NCBI RefSeq assembly: GCF_009812055.1
Contig: NZ_WQNH01000029.1
Coordinates: 1-64,000, forward strand
Source: Chelativorans xinjiangensis
Lineage (GTDB): Bacteria > Pseudomonadota > Alphaproteobacteria > Rhizobiales > Rhizobiaceae
Direction: 5' to 3'
DNA: 64,000 nt
The notes under the pieces were generated by a model. That model was not told the origin of the DNA and searched no databases. It saw nothing but the letters and a program-made list of their open reading frames with translations. Positions 1 to 10,968 of this stretch are shown here, piece after piece (within the stretch, counting starts at the first letter, position 1; each line of letters starts with the position of its first letter). The translations under genes and the position numbers were made by a program.

Positions 1-136
1 TGCCGCCCGATCCACGGCAAATGACCCTAAACCTCGCGCCAGCTTAACCGGACACCAGTGGGCTTGACCCGAGGATCCATGCCTGAACATCGACGCACCA
101 CCAGCGGTCAATCAGTCAGGCGTTGGCAGGGCTGAA

Positions 137-150
137 TTAAATCGATTTAA
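137..150. promoter_or_regulatory. 14-bp perfect palindrome, possible LacI-type operator
   Basis: The sequence TTAAATCGATTTAA is a perfect palindrome with a central CG. It lies in the 171-bp non-coding stretch beyond the 3' end of the pyruvate carboxylase gene. A central CG in an AT-rich palindrome is the usual layout of LacI/GalR-family operators. It would most likely serve a gene to the left of the window. The regulator assignment is inference. Confidence 0.35.
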
Positions 151-171
151 CGACCCTCGTCTAATACCAGT

Positions 172-3100
172 TCAGCCATTCTGCAGGACCACGAGCAGAT
201 CCTTGGCATCGATCTGGTCGCCGGCCTTCACCAGCACCTCGGAGATCGTGCCGTCGCGCTCGGCGTGGATGGCGGTCTCCATCTTCATCGCCTCGATGGA
301 AAGAAGCACGTCGCCCGCCTTCACCTCCTGGCCGGCGCTGACGGTGACGGACGACACGACGCCAGGCATGGGTGCGCCGACATGCGCCTCGTTGCCGGCC
401 TCCGCCTTGCGCCGCACGGCCAGCGCGGAGGCGCCGTGCAGCCGGTCCGGCACCTTGACGCGGCGCGGCTGGCCGTTCAGTTCGAAGAAGACGGTCACCA
501 TGCCCTTTTCGTCCGGCTCGCCGACGGCGAGGCAGCGGATGACCAGCGTCTTGCCGCGCTCGATGTCGACGAAGATCTCGTCTTCCTGCGCCATGCCGTA
601 GAAGTAGATCGGCGTCGGCAGCACGCTGACGGGACCGTAGCTTTCCGCAGCCGTCGCGAAGTCGAGGAAGACCTTGGGATACATCAGCCAGGCGGCGAAC
701 TCGAAGTCGCTCGCCTCGCGACCGAGTTTTTCCTCCAGTTCCTTGCGGTCGGCCTCGAGATCGGCCGGCTCAAGCAGCGAACCGGGCCTGACGGTGATCG
801 GCTTCTCGCCCTTCAGCGCCTTCTTCTGCAGCGCCTTCGGCCAGCCGCCGGGCGACTGTCCCAGATCGCCGCGCAGCATGGAGACGACCGAATCCGGGAA
901 GGCGATGTCCTTGGCTGGGTTTTCGACATCGGCGATGGCGAGGTCCTGGCTCACCATCATCAGCGCCATGTCGCCCACAACCTTGGAGGACGGCGTGACC
1001 TTGACGATGTCGCCGAACATCATGTTGACGTCGTGATAGGCGCGCGCCACCTCGTGCCAGCGCGTTTCCAGCCCCAGCGAACGCGCCTGCTCCTTCAAGT
1101 TGGTGAACTGGCCGCCCGGCATCTCGTGCAGATAGACCTCGGAGGCCGGCCCCTTGAGGTCGCTCTCGAAGGCGGCGTACTGGTTGCGCACGGCCTCCCA
1201 GTAGAACGAGATACGGCGCACCCATTCGCGGTCAAGGCCGGTGTCGCGCTCGCCCCCCTTCAGCGCCTCGACGATGGAGCCGAGGCAAGGCTGCGAGGTA
1301 TTGCCGGACAGCGCATCGATTGCCGCGTCCACCGCATCCACCCCGCCCTCCACCGCCGCAAGGACGGTGGCGGCGGAGATGCCGGAAGTATCGTGGGTGT
1401 GGAAATGGAGCGGCAGCTCGGTCTCCTCGCGCAGCGCCTTGAAGAGCACGCGCGCGGCGGAAGGCTTCAGGAGCCCGGCCATATCCTTGATGGCGATGAT
1501 ATGGGCCCCCGCCGCCTCCAGCTCCTTGGCCAGGGCGACATAATATTTCAGGTCGTACTTGGCCCGATCGGGGTCGAGGATGTCGCCCGTGTAGCAGATG
1601 GCGGCCTCGCACAGCTTGTCCTCTTCGCGCACGGCGTCCATCGCCACGCGCATATTCTCCACCCAGTTGAGGCAGTCGAACACGCGGAAGAGATCGATGC
1701 CGCCCTTTGCCGCCTGGCGCACGAAATACCGCACCACATTGTCGGGGTAGTTGGTGTAGCCGACGCCGTTCGCCCCGCGCAGCAGCATCTGCAAAAGCAG
1801 GTTGGGGGCTGCTTCGCGCACACGGCTTAGTCGCTCCCACGGGTCTTCCGTGAGGAAGCGCATGGCAACGTCGAAGGTCGCACCGCCCCAGCACTCCAGC
1901 GACAGGAGCTGCGGCAGGGCGCGCGCATTGACCCCGGCGATGGCAGCGATGTCGAAGGTGCGCATCCGCGTCGCCAGGAGCGACTGGTGCCCGTCGCGCA
2001 TAGTCGTGTCGGTCACCAGCACGCGCGTCTCCTCGCGCATCCATTTGGCAAAGCCTTCCGGCCCCAGCCGGTCAAGGCGCTGCTTGGTGCCGTCGGGTAT
2101 CGCCGCATCGACGTAAGGCACGCGCGGCGCGGCGGCTTCCGGGTTCGGCCGCGGCCGGTCGCGCGCCTCGGGGTGCCCGTTCACCGTCACGTCGGCCAGG
2201 TAGTTCAGAAGCTTCGTCGCCCGGTCCTGGCGCTTGACCTGGGTGAAGAGTTCCGGCGTCTCGTCGATGAAGCGCGTCGTGTAGGTGGCGTCGCGGAACT
2301 GCTTGTGGCTGATGATGGCCTCGAGGAAGGTGAGGTTGGTGGCAACGCCGCGGATGCGGAACTCGCGCAGCGCCCGGTCCATGCGCAGGATCACCTCGTC
2401 CGACGTCGGCGCCCAGGCCGTCACCTTCTCGAGCAGCGGGTCGTAGAAGCGGGTGATGACGGCGCCCGAATAGGCCGTGCCGCCGTCGAGCCGGATGCCG
2501 AAGCCGGTGGCCCCGCGATAGGCGGTGATGCGGCCGTAATCGGGGATGAAATTCTGTTCCGGATCCTCGGTCGTGATGCGGCATTGCAGGGCATGGCCGT
2601 TGAGCTTGATATCGGCCTGCGCCGGCACGCCGGAGCGCGGGTTGCCGATGCGCTCGCCTTCGAGGATGCGGATCTGCGCCTTGACGATGTCGATCCCGGT
2701 CACCTCCTCGGTCACCGTGTGCTCGACCTGGATGCGCGGGTTCACCTCGATGAAGTAGAATGCGCCGGTGTCGGCGTCCATCAGGAACTCGACAGTGCCA
2801 GCGCCGACATAGTCGGTCGCCTCGGCGATCTTCAGCGCGTAGCCGCACAGCTCCGCCCGCTGTTTCTCATCGAGATAGGGCGCGGGCGCGCGTTCCACGA
2901 CCTTCTGGTTGCGCCGCTGGATGGAGCAATCGCGCTCGAACAGGTGCACGGCGTTGCCGTGGGTGTCGCCCAAGACCTGCACCTCGACGTGGCGGGCGCG
3001 CTCGACGAGCTTTTCCAGATACACCTCGTCCTTGCCGAAGGCGGCCTTGGCCTCGCGCTTGGCCTCCATCACCTCGCGCTTGAGGTCGGCTTTCGAGCGG

Positions 3101-3642
3101 ATGACGCGCATGCCGCGCCCGCCGCCGCCCCAGGATGCCTTGAGCATGACGGGGAAGCCGATCTCGCCCGCCATCTTCGCCACCGCGTCCAGATCGTCAG
3201 GCAGCGGCTCGGTTGCCGGCACCACCGGCACGCCCGCCTCCATCGCAAGGTTGCGGGCGGCCACCTTGTTGCCGAGCCGGCGCATGGTCTCCGGCTTGGG
3301 ACCGATGAAGACGATGCCGTTCGCAACACATGCCTCGGCGAATTCCGGACTTTCGGAGAGCAGGCCGTAGCCGGGATGGACGGCATCGGCGCCGGACAGC
3401 TTGGCGACGCGGATCACCTCGTCGATCGAGAGATAGCTCTCGATCGGCCCCATATCGTGCTCCAGATGCGGACCGCGGCCCACCTGATAGGATTCGTCCG
3501 CCTTGAAGCGGTGCAGCGAATATTTGTCCTCCTCCGCCCATATGGCGACCGTTCGGATGCCCAGCTCGTTGGCGGCGCGGAAGACGCGGATGGCGATTTC
3601 GGAACGGTTGGCGACGAGGAGTTTCTTGATCTGCACTGGCAT
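172..3642 (-). CDS. pyc: Pyruvate carboxylase
   Basis: Biotin enzyme that carboxylates pyruvate to oxaloacetate with ATP and bicarbonate, the main anaplerotic step, in the cytosol. The 1156 residues match the full single-chain family. An N-terminal biotin carboxylase (about 5-455, starting KKLLVANRSEIAIR) is followed by a carboxyltransferase domain starting near residue 550 (DTTMRDGHQS). The C-terminal biotinyl domain carries AMKMET with the biotinylated lysine at about residue 1120. Start choice is open: ATG at 3642 has GGAG almost touching it, whereas a GTG at 3636 sits 7 bases after that GGAG and may be the true start. The gene stands alone, with 243 bp of non-coding DNA upstream. Confidence 0.97.
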   Translation of the reverse strand: MPVQIKKLLVANRSEIAIRVFRAANELGIRTVAIWAEEDKYSLHRFKADESYQVGRGPHLEHDMGPIESYLSIDEVIRVAKLSGADAVHPGYGLLSESPEFAEACVANGIVFIGPKPETMRRLGNKVAARNLAMEAGVPVVPATEPLPDDLDAVAKMAGEIGFPVMLKASWGGGGRGMRVIRSKADLKREVMEAKREAKAAFGKDEVYLEKLVERARHVEVQVLGDTHGNAVHLFERDCSIQRRNQKVVERAPAPYLDEKQRAELCGYALKIAEATDYVGAGTVEFLMDADTGAFYFIEVNPRIQVEHTVTEEVTGIDIVKAQIRILEGERIGNPRSGVPAQADIKLNGHALQCRITTEDPEQNFIPDYGRITAYRGATGFGIRLDGGTAYSGAVITRFYDPLLEKVTAWAPTSDEVILRMDRALREFRIRGVATNLTFLEAIISHKQFRDATYTTRFIDETPELFTQVKRQDRATKLLNYLADVTVNGHPEARDRPRPNPEAAAPRVPYVDAAIPDGTKQRLDRLGPEGFAKWMREETRVLVTDTTMRDGHQSLLATRMRTFDIAAIAGVNARALPQLLSLECWGGATFDVAMRFLTEDPWERLSRVREAAPNLLLQMLLRGANGVGYTNYPDNVVRYFVRQAAKGGIDLFRVFDCLNWVENMRVAMDAVREEDKLCEAAICYTGDILDPDRAKYDLKYYVALAKELEAAGAHIIAIKDMAGLLKPSAARVLFKALREETELPLHFHTHDTSGISAATVLAAVEGGVDAVDAAIDALSGNTSQPCLGSIVEALKGGERDTGLDREWVRRISFYWEAVRNQYAAFESDLKGPASEVYLHEMPGGQFTNLKEQARSLGLETRWHEVARAYHDVNMMFGDIVKVTPSSKVVGDMALMMVSQDLAIADVENPAKDIAFPDSVVSMLRGDLGQSPGGWPKALQKKALKGEKPITVRPGSLLEPADLEADRKELEEKLGREASDFEFAAWLMYPKVFLDFATAAESYGPVSVLPTPIYFYGMAQEDEIFVDIERGKTLVIRCLAVGEPDEKGMVTVFFELNGQPRRVKVPDRLHGASALAVRRKAEAGNEAHVGAPMPGVVSSVTVSAGQEVKAGDVLLSIEAMKMETAIHAERDGTISEVLVKAGDQIDAKDLLVVLQNG

Positions 3643-3754
3643 GCTCCGGCTGGCAGGGCAGGGCCAGGGCGACCGCTATGCAATACGCACCGTTAGCTCA
3701 TGAGAAAGCTGCGCAGCATACGCGGAAGATGCCTGGGTCCCTTGGTCGGGCCAA

Positions 3755-3783
3755 TGATTAGCGCGCGTATTGCTGCAGTGCAA
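3755..3783 (-). promoter_or_regulatory. Candidate promoter of pyc
   Basis: Read on the minus strand, TTGCAC is followed after 17 bp by TAATCA, a fair match to -35 and -10 boxes, about 115 bp upstream of the pyc start. This is a consensus match only; the rest of the 3643-3885 gap shows only the livJ terminator. Confidence 0.3.
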
Positions 3784-3832
3784 ACCTTCTCGACACCGGG
3801 CGGCTGAGCAGCGCACGGTACGCCGAAGCAAA

Positions 3833-3861
3833 ACGGCCCGGCATGAGAAATGCCGGGCCGT
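3833..3861 (-). terminator. Rho-independent terminator of livJ
   Basis: An 11-bp perfect stem (ACGGCCCGGCA / TGCCGGGCCGT) has a 7-base loop and is followed on the minus strand by TTTT. It lies 25 bp after the livJ stop, so it closes the liv transcription unit and separates it from pyc. Confidence 0.85.
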
Positions 3862-3885
3862 CCATAACAGTCTGAGCCTTGCGGC

Positions 3886-4986
3886 TTACTGTTCGAGGTA
3901 GTCGTACTCGCCGTCCTTCCACTCGTAGAGGACGTAGCCGGGCAGGGTCACGTCGCCCTTCTCGTCGAACTCGAGCGGACCGAGCACCGTCTCGAAGTCG
4001 CCGGCGTCCAGCGCCTCGATAACGGCCTCATACTCGGTCGAGCCGGCGGTGTTGACCGCCTGTGCCCAGGCTTGGACCGCGGCATAGGTGTAGAGCGCGT
4101 AGCCTTCGGCCGTCTTTCCGGCGGCCAGAAGCGCGTCGACCACCGGCTTGGCGATCTCGTTCTTGCGCGGGTCGGGCGAGAAGGTCATCAGCGTGCCTTC
4201 ACCAGCCTCGCCGGTGACGGCCCAGTACTCGTCGGTGACCAGTGCGTCGCCGGAGACCAGCAACGTGTCCATGCCCTGCTCGCGCATCTGGCGCGCCATC
4301 AGGCCGGCTTCCGTGTGGTAGCCGCCGACATAAAGGACGTCGATGCCCTCCTGCTTCAGCTTGGAGACCAGCGCCGTGTAGTCCTTCTCACCAGCCGTGT
4401 AGGCCTCGTAGAGCGCGGACGTACCGCCAGCGGCCTCGAAAGCCGCCTTCGTGGCATCGGCCAAGCCCTTGCCATAGGCCGTCTTGTCGTGGACGAAGGC
4501 GATCTTTTTGTCGGCGAAGTTCTCGGCCAGGAACTTGCCTGCCACGTCGCCCTGCTGGTCGTCACGGCCGCACACGCGGTAGATGCCAGGGCCCGGACGC
4601 TCGTCCGTGAAGGCCGGGTTGGTCGAGGCAGGCGAGATCTGGATGATGCCTTCCTCGGAATAGACCTGCGAAGCCGGGATCGACGAGCCGGAGCAGAAGT
4701 GCCCGGCCACAAAAGTGACGCCCTCGCCCGCGAGTTGGTTGGCCACCGCCACGGCCTGCTTCGGATCACAGGCATCGTCGCCCACTTGCAGCTTCAGCAT
4801 CTCGCCGTTGACGCCGCCCGCCTCATTGATATCGGCGATGGCCTGCTCGGCGCCGGCTTTCATCTGCTCGCCGAAGGTCGCGTACTGTCCCGTCATCGGG
4901 CCAACGGTGGCAATCGTGATGTCGGCCCAAGCGGATCCTGTCATCAAAAGGCTGAGCGCAGCGCCAGCCATGAGTGCCTTCTTCAT
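3886..4986 (-). CDS. livJ: Branched-chain amino acid ABC transporter, periplasmic binding protein
   Basis: Captures leucine, isoleucine, valine or related amino acids in the periplasm and delivers them to LivHM. The 366 residues begin with a signal peptide (MKKALMAGAALSLLMTGSAWA, cleavage after about residue 21). The mature protein starts with the LivJ-type ITIATVGPMTGQYA and keeps the family's paired cysteines. A strong GGGAGAAG ribosome site precedes the ATG. It is the last gene of the liv cluster, 154 bp after the DUF6867 gene, and is followed by a strong terminator. The gap may allow extra, separate transcription of this highly needed subunit. Exact ligand specificity cannot be read from sequence. 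Confidence 0.93.
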   Translation of the reverse strand: MKKALMAGAALSLLMTGSAWADITIATVGPMTGQYATFGEQMKAGAEQAIADINEAGGVNGEMLKLQVGDDACDPKQAVAVANQLAGEGVTFVAGHFCSGSSIPASQVYSEEGIIQISPASTNPAFTDERPGPGIYRVCGRDDQQGDVAGKFLAENFADKKIAFVHDKTAYGKGLADATKAAFEAAGGTSALYEAYTAGEKDYTALVSKLKQEGIDVLYVGGYHTEAGLMARQMREQGMDTLLVSGDALVTDEYWAVTGEAGEGTLMTFSPDPRKNEIAKPVVDALLAAGKTAEGYALYTYAAVQAWAQAVNTAGSTEYEAVIEALDAGDFETVLGPLEFDEKGDVTLPGYVLYEWKDGEYDYLEQ

Positions 4987-5140
4987 GACTTCTCCCTTTA
5001 AACACCAGATGTTCCCACGGCTTTCCGGAATGGTGTTCAGCTTTCCGGTTCAGCCGATGCGGGGTCTACCCGCTTAACCGGCATCAAATCCCAGTTTCGG
5101 TTTGAAATAAAGACCTTCCGCCGGTTAATCGTGAATCTCC

Positions 5141-5493
5141 TTAAGCCCTAGCCTTCCAACCAAGCAGGCCATTGCGCGCGAAAGAGAAGCTGTATTGCGT
5201 GGACATCTGCCGGGCCCGCGTGATCCGCTTGCCGAAGAAGGCGATCACCAAGAGCACGGCAAGGTCGACAAGATAGTAGTGCAGCGTCAGAAGCGAGCCG
5301 TTGAAGAGCGCGAAATGGATGAAGCGCGTCGCCCCTGTCAGAAGGACGATGTAGAAGGCAAGCTGCAGGTTTGATTGCCAAGCTCTGGCGATGGCGCGCC
5401 CCGTCAGATAGGCCGCGCTGCCGGCCAGCATCACCGTGATGAACAGGAACTCCCAAAAGGTGACTTCCCACAGGAATGCGTTCTCGTTTTCCA

Positions 5494-5494
<1 letters not shown>
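5141..5494 (-). CDS. DUF6867 family small membrane protein of the liv operon
   Basis: A 117-residue protein with about three hydrophobic segments (near 10-30, 45-65 and 70-90) and a basic C-terminus, so probably an inner-membrane protein. Its start overlaps the livF stop by one base (TGATG), which points to translational coupling. Proteins of this kind sit in the same place in liv operons of other Rhizobiales, from memory under the name DUF6867. No function is known to me. A role in assembly or regulation of the LivHMGF permease is inference from position. Confidence 0.75.
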
Positions 5495-6224
<730 letters not shown>

Positions 6225-6228
<4 letters not shown>

Positions 6229-7289
6229 GCCTTGCCTCCCTTGCCGTTGCCGCGTTTTGCGCGGGATTTCGGCTTGGATGAACCACCCTTCGACTTGAGG
6301 TCGATCCCGCTGGGGTCGCCGACCGTTTCCGCCACGTCCTCCAGCACCTCCGGAATGTCGATCTCCTCCTCTTCCTCGACGCCGAGATAGGCGGCGATGA
6401 CGTTGGGGTCGGTGCGCACCGTTTCCGCGTCGCCGTCGGAGATCTTCACGCCGTAGTCGAGCACCACGATGTGGTCGGAGATTTCCATCACCACGCCCAT
6501 GTCATGCTCGATCAGGAGCACCGAGGTCTTGTGTTCCTCGCAGATGAATTTGAGCAACGCGTTGAGTTCGGCCGATTCGCGCGGGTTCAACCCTGCCGCC
6601 GGCTCGTCCAGGCACAGGAGTTCCGGCCCGGTGCACATGGCGCGGGCGATCTCCAGCCGCCGCTGCGCACCATAGGGTAGGTCGGCCGCGGGGTCGTCGG
6701 CGCGGTCGATGAGACTCGTGCGCTCCAGCCAGTAGACAGCCCTGTCGATGGCTGCCTGCTCGGCCCTGCGGTAGCTGGGCACCCCGAAAATGCCGCCGAA
6801 GGTGAAGCCGGAGGCGACCACCAGCGGATTGTGCTGCGCCACCAGAAGGTTCTCCAAAAGCGTCATGCCGCCGAACAGCCGGATATTCTGGAATGTGCGG
6901 GCGACCTTGGCCTTGTGCGAGATTTCGTGGTCGGGCATGCGCTCGAGCAGGAAGACGCCGGAACCGATCTCCTTCTTCCATCTGAGGCCGCTGGCCGTCA
7001 CCGCGTCCACCGTGCTTTCCTGCCGCCCCGGGCCGTGGCGCATGATGATGCGCCCCTCGGTTGGCTTGTAGAAGCCGGTCACGCAGTTGAACACGGTCGT
7101 CTTGCCGGCGCCGTTCGGCCCGATGAGGGCGGTGATATCACCGCGCCCCACGTCGAAGGACAGGTCGCCGACGGCCACCAGTCCGCCGAAGCGCATGGTC
7201 AGATGCTCGACCGACAGGACCGGATCGTGCTCCCAATTCCGCGCTGCGGCGCCGCCCACGGGTGCGTTCTTCTCAGTCGCCAGAACCAT
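6225..7289 (-). CDS. livG: Branched-chain amino acid ABC transporter ATPase with acidic/basic tail
   Basis: Second ATPase of the transporter. Walker A GPNGAGKT is at 57-64, and the signature region reads DLPYGAQRRLEIARA, as usual in LivG. At 354 residues it is about 100 longer than typical LivG (about 255). The extra length comes from an insertion at about 85-130 after the Walker A region and from a C-terminal tail. The tail begins with EEEEEIDIPE and ends in a Lys/Arg/Gly/Ser-rich stretch that looks disordered. Start overlaps the livM stop (TGATG). Confidence 0.94.
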
Positions 7290-8742
7290 CAGTGACCCTC
7301 ACCCTGTGCAACCGCTTCAGCGCCGATCCGCTTCTTCTCCTTGAGCACAGCCGTGGGCTCGCGCGTCGAAACCAGCCCGCGCGGCTTCCATACCATGATG
7401 AGCACCATCGCCAAGCCGAAGATCAGCATGCGGTACTGGACCGGGTCGAAGCCGGACCCGAAGATCTGGGTCAGGAAGCCCAGGTTGCGCAGCATCTCGA
7501 TGCCGCCAATCATGGCGACGGAAGCGACGACCACACCGATCTGCGAGCCCAGCCCGCCCAGAACCACGATGGCGAGGATCATCGCCGATTCGATGAAGGA
7601 GAAGCTTTCCGGTGAGATGAAGCCCTGCCGCGTGGCGAAGAACGATCCCGCGAAGCCGCCGAACATGGCGCCGATGGCGAATGCGGTGAGCTTCGTGTTG
7701 CGGGTGTTGATGCCCAGCGAGCGACACGCGATCTCATCCTCGCGCAACGCTTCCCAGGCACGCCCGATGGGCAGCCTTCTGAGCCGGATGGTCACCACGT
7801 TGGTGATCAGCGCCAGGGCGAGGATGATGTAGTAGAGATAGATGAAACGGTGGATCGGCGCATATTCGAGACCGAAGAAAGCCGCAAAACCGTCCTCGCT
7901 GCGCGAAAACTCCAACCCGAAGAGGGTCGGCTTGGGGATGCCCGATATGCCGTCCGGCCCGTTAGTGAACTGATACCAGTTCAGGAGCACGATGCGGATG
8001 ATCTCGCCGAAGGCGAGCGTGACAATCGCCAGATAGTCGCCGCGCAGGCGCAGCACCGGAAAGCCGAGAATGACACCCCAGAACGCGGCGAGCAGCCCCG
8101 CCAATGGCAGCGCCATCCAGAAGCCGAAATCGAAATATTGCGAGAGCAGGGCGAAGGAATAGGCGCCGACCGCGTAGAAGGCAACGTAGCCGAGGTCGAG
8201 CAATCCGGCGAGCCCCACCACGATGTTCAATCCCCAACCAAGCATGATGTACGTCATGATGAGGATGGCGAGATCGATGAACTGGCGTTGCTTGCTCGGA
8301 AAGACCGTCATGAGGAAGAAGGGCAGCACCAAAGCGAAGACCAGGAGCAAACGCACCAGCCACTTGCTGAGCCCCGGCAGCGTCTCGCCGACGCCGGAGA
8401 GCTGCGCCGCCAGCCCCAGCGTGACCGGGCGCTCCGCCTTGAAGACGAAGAGGTTGAGCGCCAGCCGGCCCGCGAAAACCACGAGGATGGACACGATCCA
8501 GGCGGTCCAGCGCGCCTTGATGTCGAGCCCGCCCGGCGCAATGTCCGTCCGCAGGCCGATGAAGAAGAAGCCGAGCACGCCGGCGACGAAAGCCGCCGTG
8601 GCCGCGTCGCGAAGCGAGCCCTGGAACCTGCTGCCGCCACCCGGCCCCGCCGGGCTCGGCGCATGGCCGCGGCTCGGCGTCTCGGCCTGGTCGCCCGCGG
8701 GCTTTTTGCCCGACACCTTCACTCCCGTCGTGGAGCTTGCCA

Positions 8743-8746
<4 letters not shown>
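7289..8746 (-). CDS. livM: Branched-chain amino acid ABC transporter permease
   Basis: Integral membrane permease of the liv system, 485 residues. The first 65 are a hydrophilic Pro/Gly/Lys-rich extension. A first block of membrane segments (about 65-155) precedes the conserved LivM core, which includes GLAGLLDLGYVAFYAVGAY. The conserved EAA-like loop IGRAWEALREDEIACRSLG lies near residue 330 and contacts the ATPases. It overlaps livH by ATGA. It is longer than E. coli LivM (425), mainly through the N-terminus. Confidence 0.94.
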
Positions 8747-9672
<926 letters not shown>

Positions 9673-9963
9673 ATCGTGCGGTACTCCCTGGAATGTCGCC
9701 GCCAGGACGCATTCCTTGTTGTTATTCCCCTAGCCGTTCAGGTTGCCGAAACTAGAGCGCCCGGCGTGTCCCGTCGACCTTATATTCTCCCGTGCTTCCC
9801 CGCAGAGGGGCATGTTGGCGCGGAAGCTATCATCGGCACTGTGCAATGTCCTTGCCTTGAGCGCCAGATTTTTCAGATTCTTTCGAAGGATTCTCCGATA
9901 AAAATGGCGTTGACGCTACATTCTTGCGCCGTCGCGCACCCTCCGACAACGGGCTTTCTTCGT
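9673..9963. other. 291-bp intergenic region holding the liv promoter
   Basis: Non-coding stretch between livH and the hydroxyproline epimerase gene, both on the minus strand. It must hold the liv promoter and any terminator of the hydroxyproline unit. I see an imperfect inverted repeat around TTCTTTCGAAGGATT near 9876-9892. There is no convincing T-run terminator and no ORF with a ribosome site. Confidence 0.5.
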
Positions 9964-10965
9964 CTAGCGCACTGTAAAGCCATGCGCAAATGGGTCGCGA
10001 TCGTCGATGAAGATCGTGTTGAGACCCGTCATGCGCGCCCAGCCGCCAATGGAAGGCACCACCGCCTTTCGCCCCGCCACCTCCACTTGCCTTTCGATGC
10101 GGCCGTTGAAGAGTGAGCCGATGATGGATTCGTGCACGAAGGGTTCTCCCGCCGTGAGCCGGCCCTTGGCATGGAGCTGCGCCATCCGCGCCGAGGTACC
10201 AGTGCCGCAGGGCGAGCGGTCGATGGCCTTCTCGCCGTAGAAGACGGCGTTGCGGGCGTGCGCCCTGTCCTGCGTCGGCGCGCCCGTCCACAGGATGTGC
10301 GAGAGCCCCCGGATCGAGGGCTCCTCGGGATGCACGAAGTCGTGCGCCTCGTTGAGCCGCTCGCGCAGCACAGGGCTCCAGCGCACGAGATCCGAGGCCG
10401 TGTGGTCGGCGATATCGCGGAAATTTTCCTGGGCATCGATGATGGCGTAGAAGTTGCCGCCATAGGCGACATCGACCTTGAGGGTGCCGAGATCCGGGCA
10501 CTCCACCTCGAGGTCCGTGGCATGAAGGAATGCCGGCACATTGGTGATGCGCACCTCCTCCACATGCGCTCCCTCCTGCCGGTACTCCGCCACCACCAGC
10601 CCTGCCGGCGTGTCGAGCCTTAGGATGCCCGGCGTCTTCGGCTTCACCAGCCCGTGCTCGATGGCGAAAGTGACGGTACCGATGGTGCCGTGGCCGCACA
10701 TCGGCAGGCATCCGCTTGTCTCGATGTAGAGCACCGCCACGTCGCAGTCCTCCCGCGTCGGCGGGTAGAGAATGGAACCGGACATCACATCGTGGCCGCG
10801 CGGCTCGAACATAAGCCCTGTGCGGATCCAGTCGTACTCGGCCATGAAGTGCGCGCGCCGCTCGATCATGCTGTCGCCCGAAAGCTGCGGGCCTCCACCG
10901 GCCACCAGCCGCACCGGATTACCGCAGGTATGCCCGTCTATGCAGAAGAAGGAATGCCGTGTCAC
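9964..10965 (-). CDS. 4-hydroxyproline 2-epimerase (proline racemase family)
   Basis: Interconverts trans-4-hydroxy-L-proline and cis-4-hydroxy-D-proline by a two-base mechanism, the first step of hydroxyproline degradation. The 333 residues have both catalytic cysteines: C90 in LPMCGHGTIG and C253 in SPCGTGTSA. Two cysteines argue for an epimerase rather than a trans-3-hydroxyproline dehydratase, which has Thr at the second site. The sequence closely resembles Brucella PrpA as I remember it. Start is GTG at 10965, 3 bp after the stop of the FAD dehydrogenase gene, so the two are in one operon. True proline racemase activity cannot be fully excluded. Confidence 0.88.
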   Translation of the reverse strand: MTRHSFFCIDGHTCGNPVRLVAGGGPQLSGDSMIERRAHFMAEYDWIRTGLMFEPRGHDVMSGSILYPPTREDCDVAVLYIETSGCLPMCGHGTIGTVTFAIEHGLVKPKTPGILRLDTPAGLVVAEYRQEGAHVEEVRITNVPAFLHATDLEVECPDLGTLKVDVAYGGNFYAIIDAQENFRDIADHTASDLVRWSPVLRERLNEAHDFVHPEEPSIRGLSHILWTGAPTQDRAHARNAVFYGEKAIDRSPCGTGTSARMAQLHAKGRLTAGEPFVHESIIGSLFNGRIERQVEVAGRKAVVPSIGGWARMTGLNTIFIDDRDPFAHGFTVR

Positions 10966-10968
10966 CGC

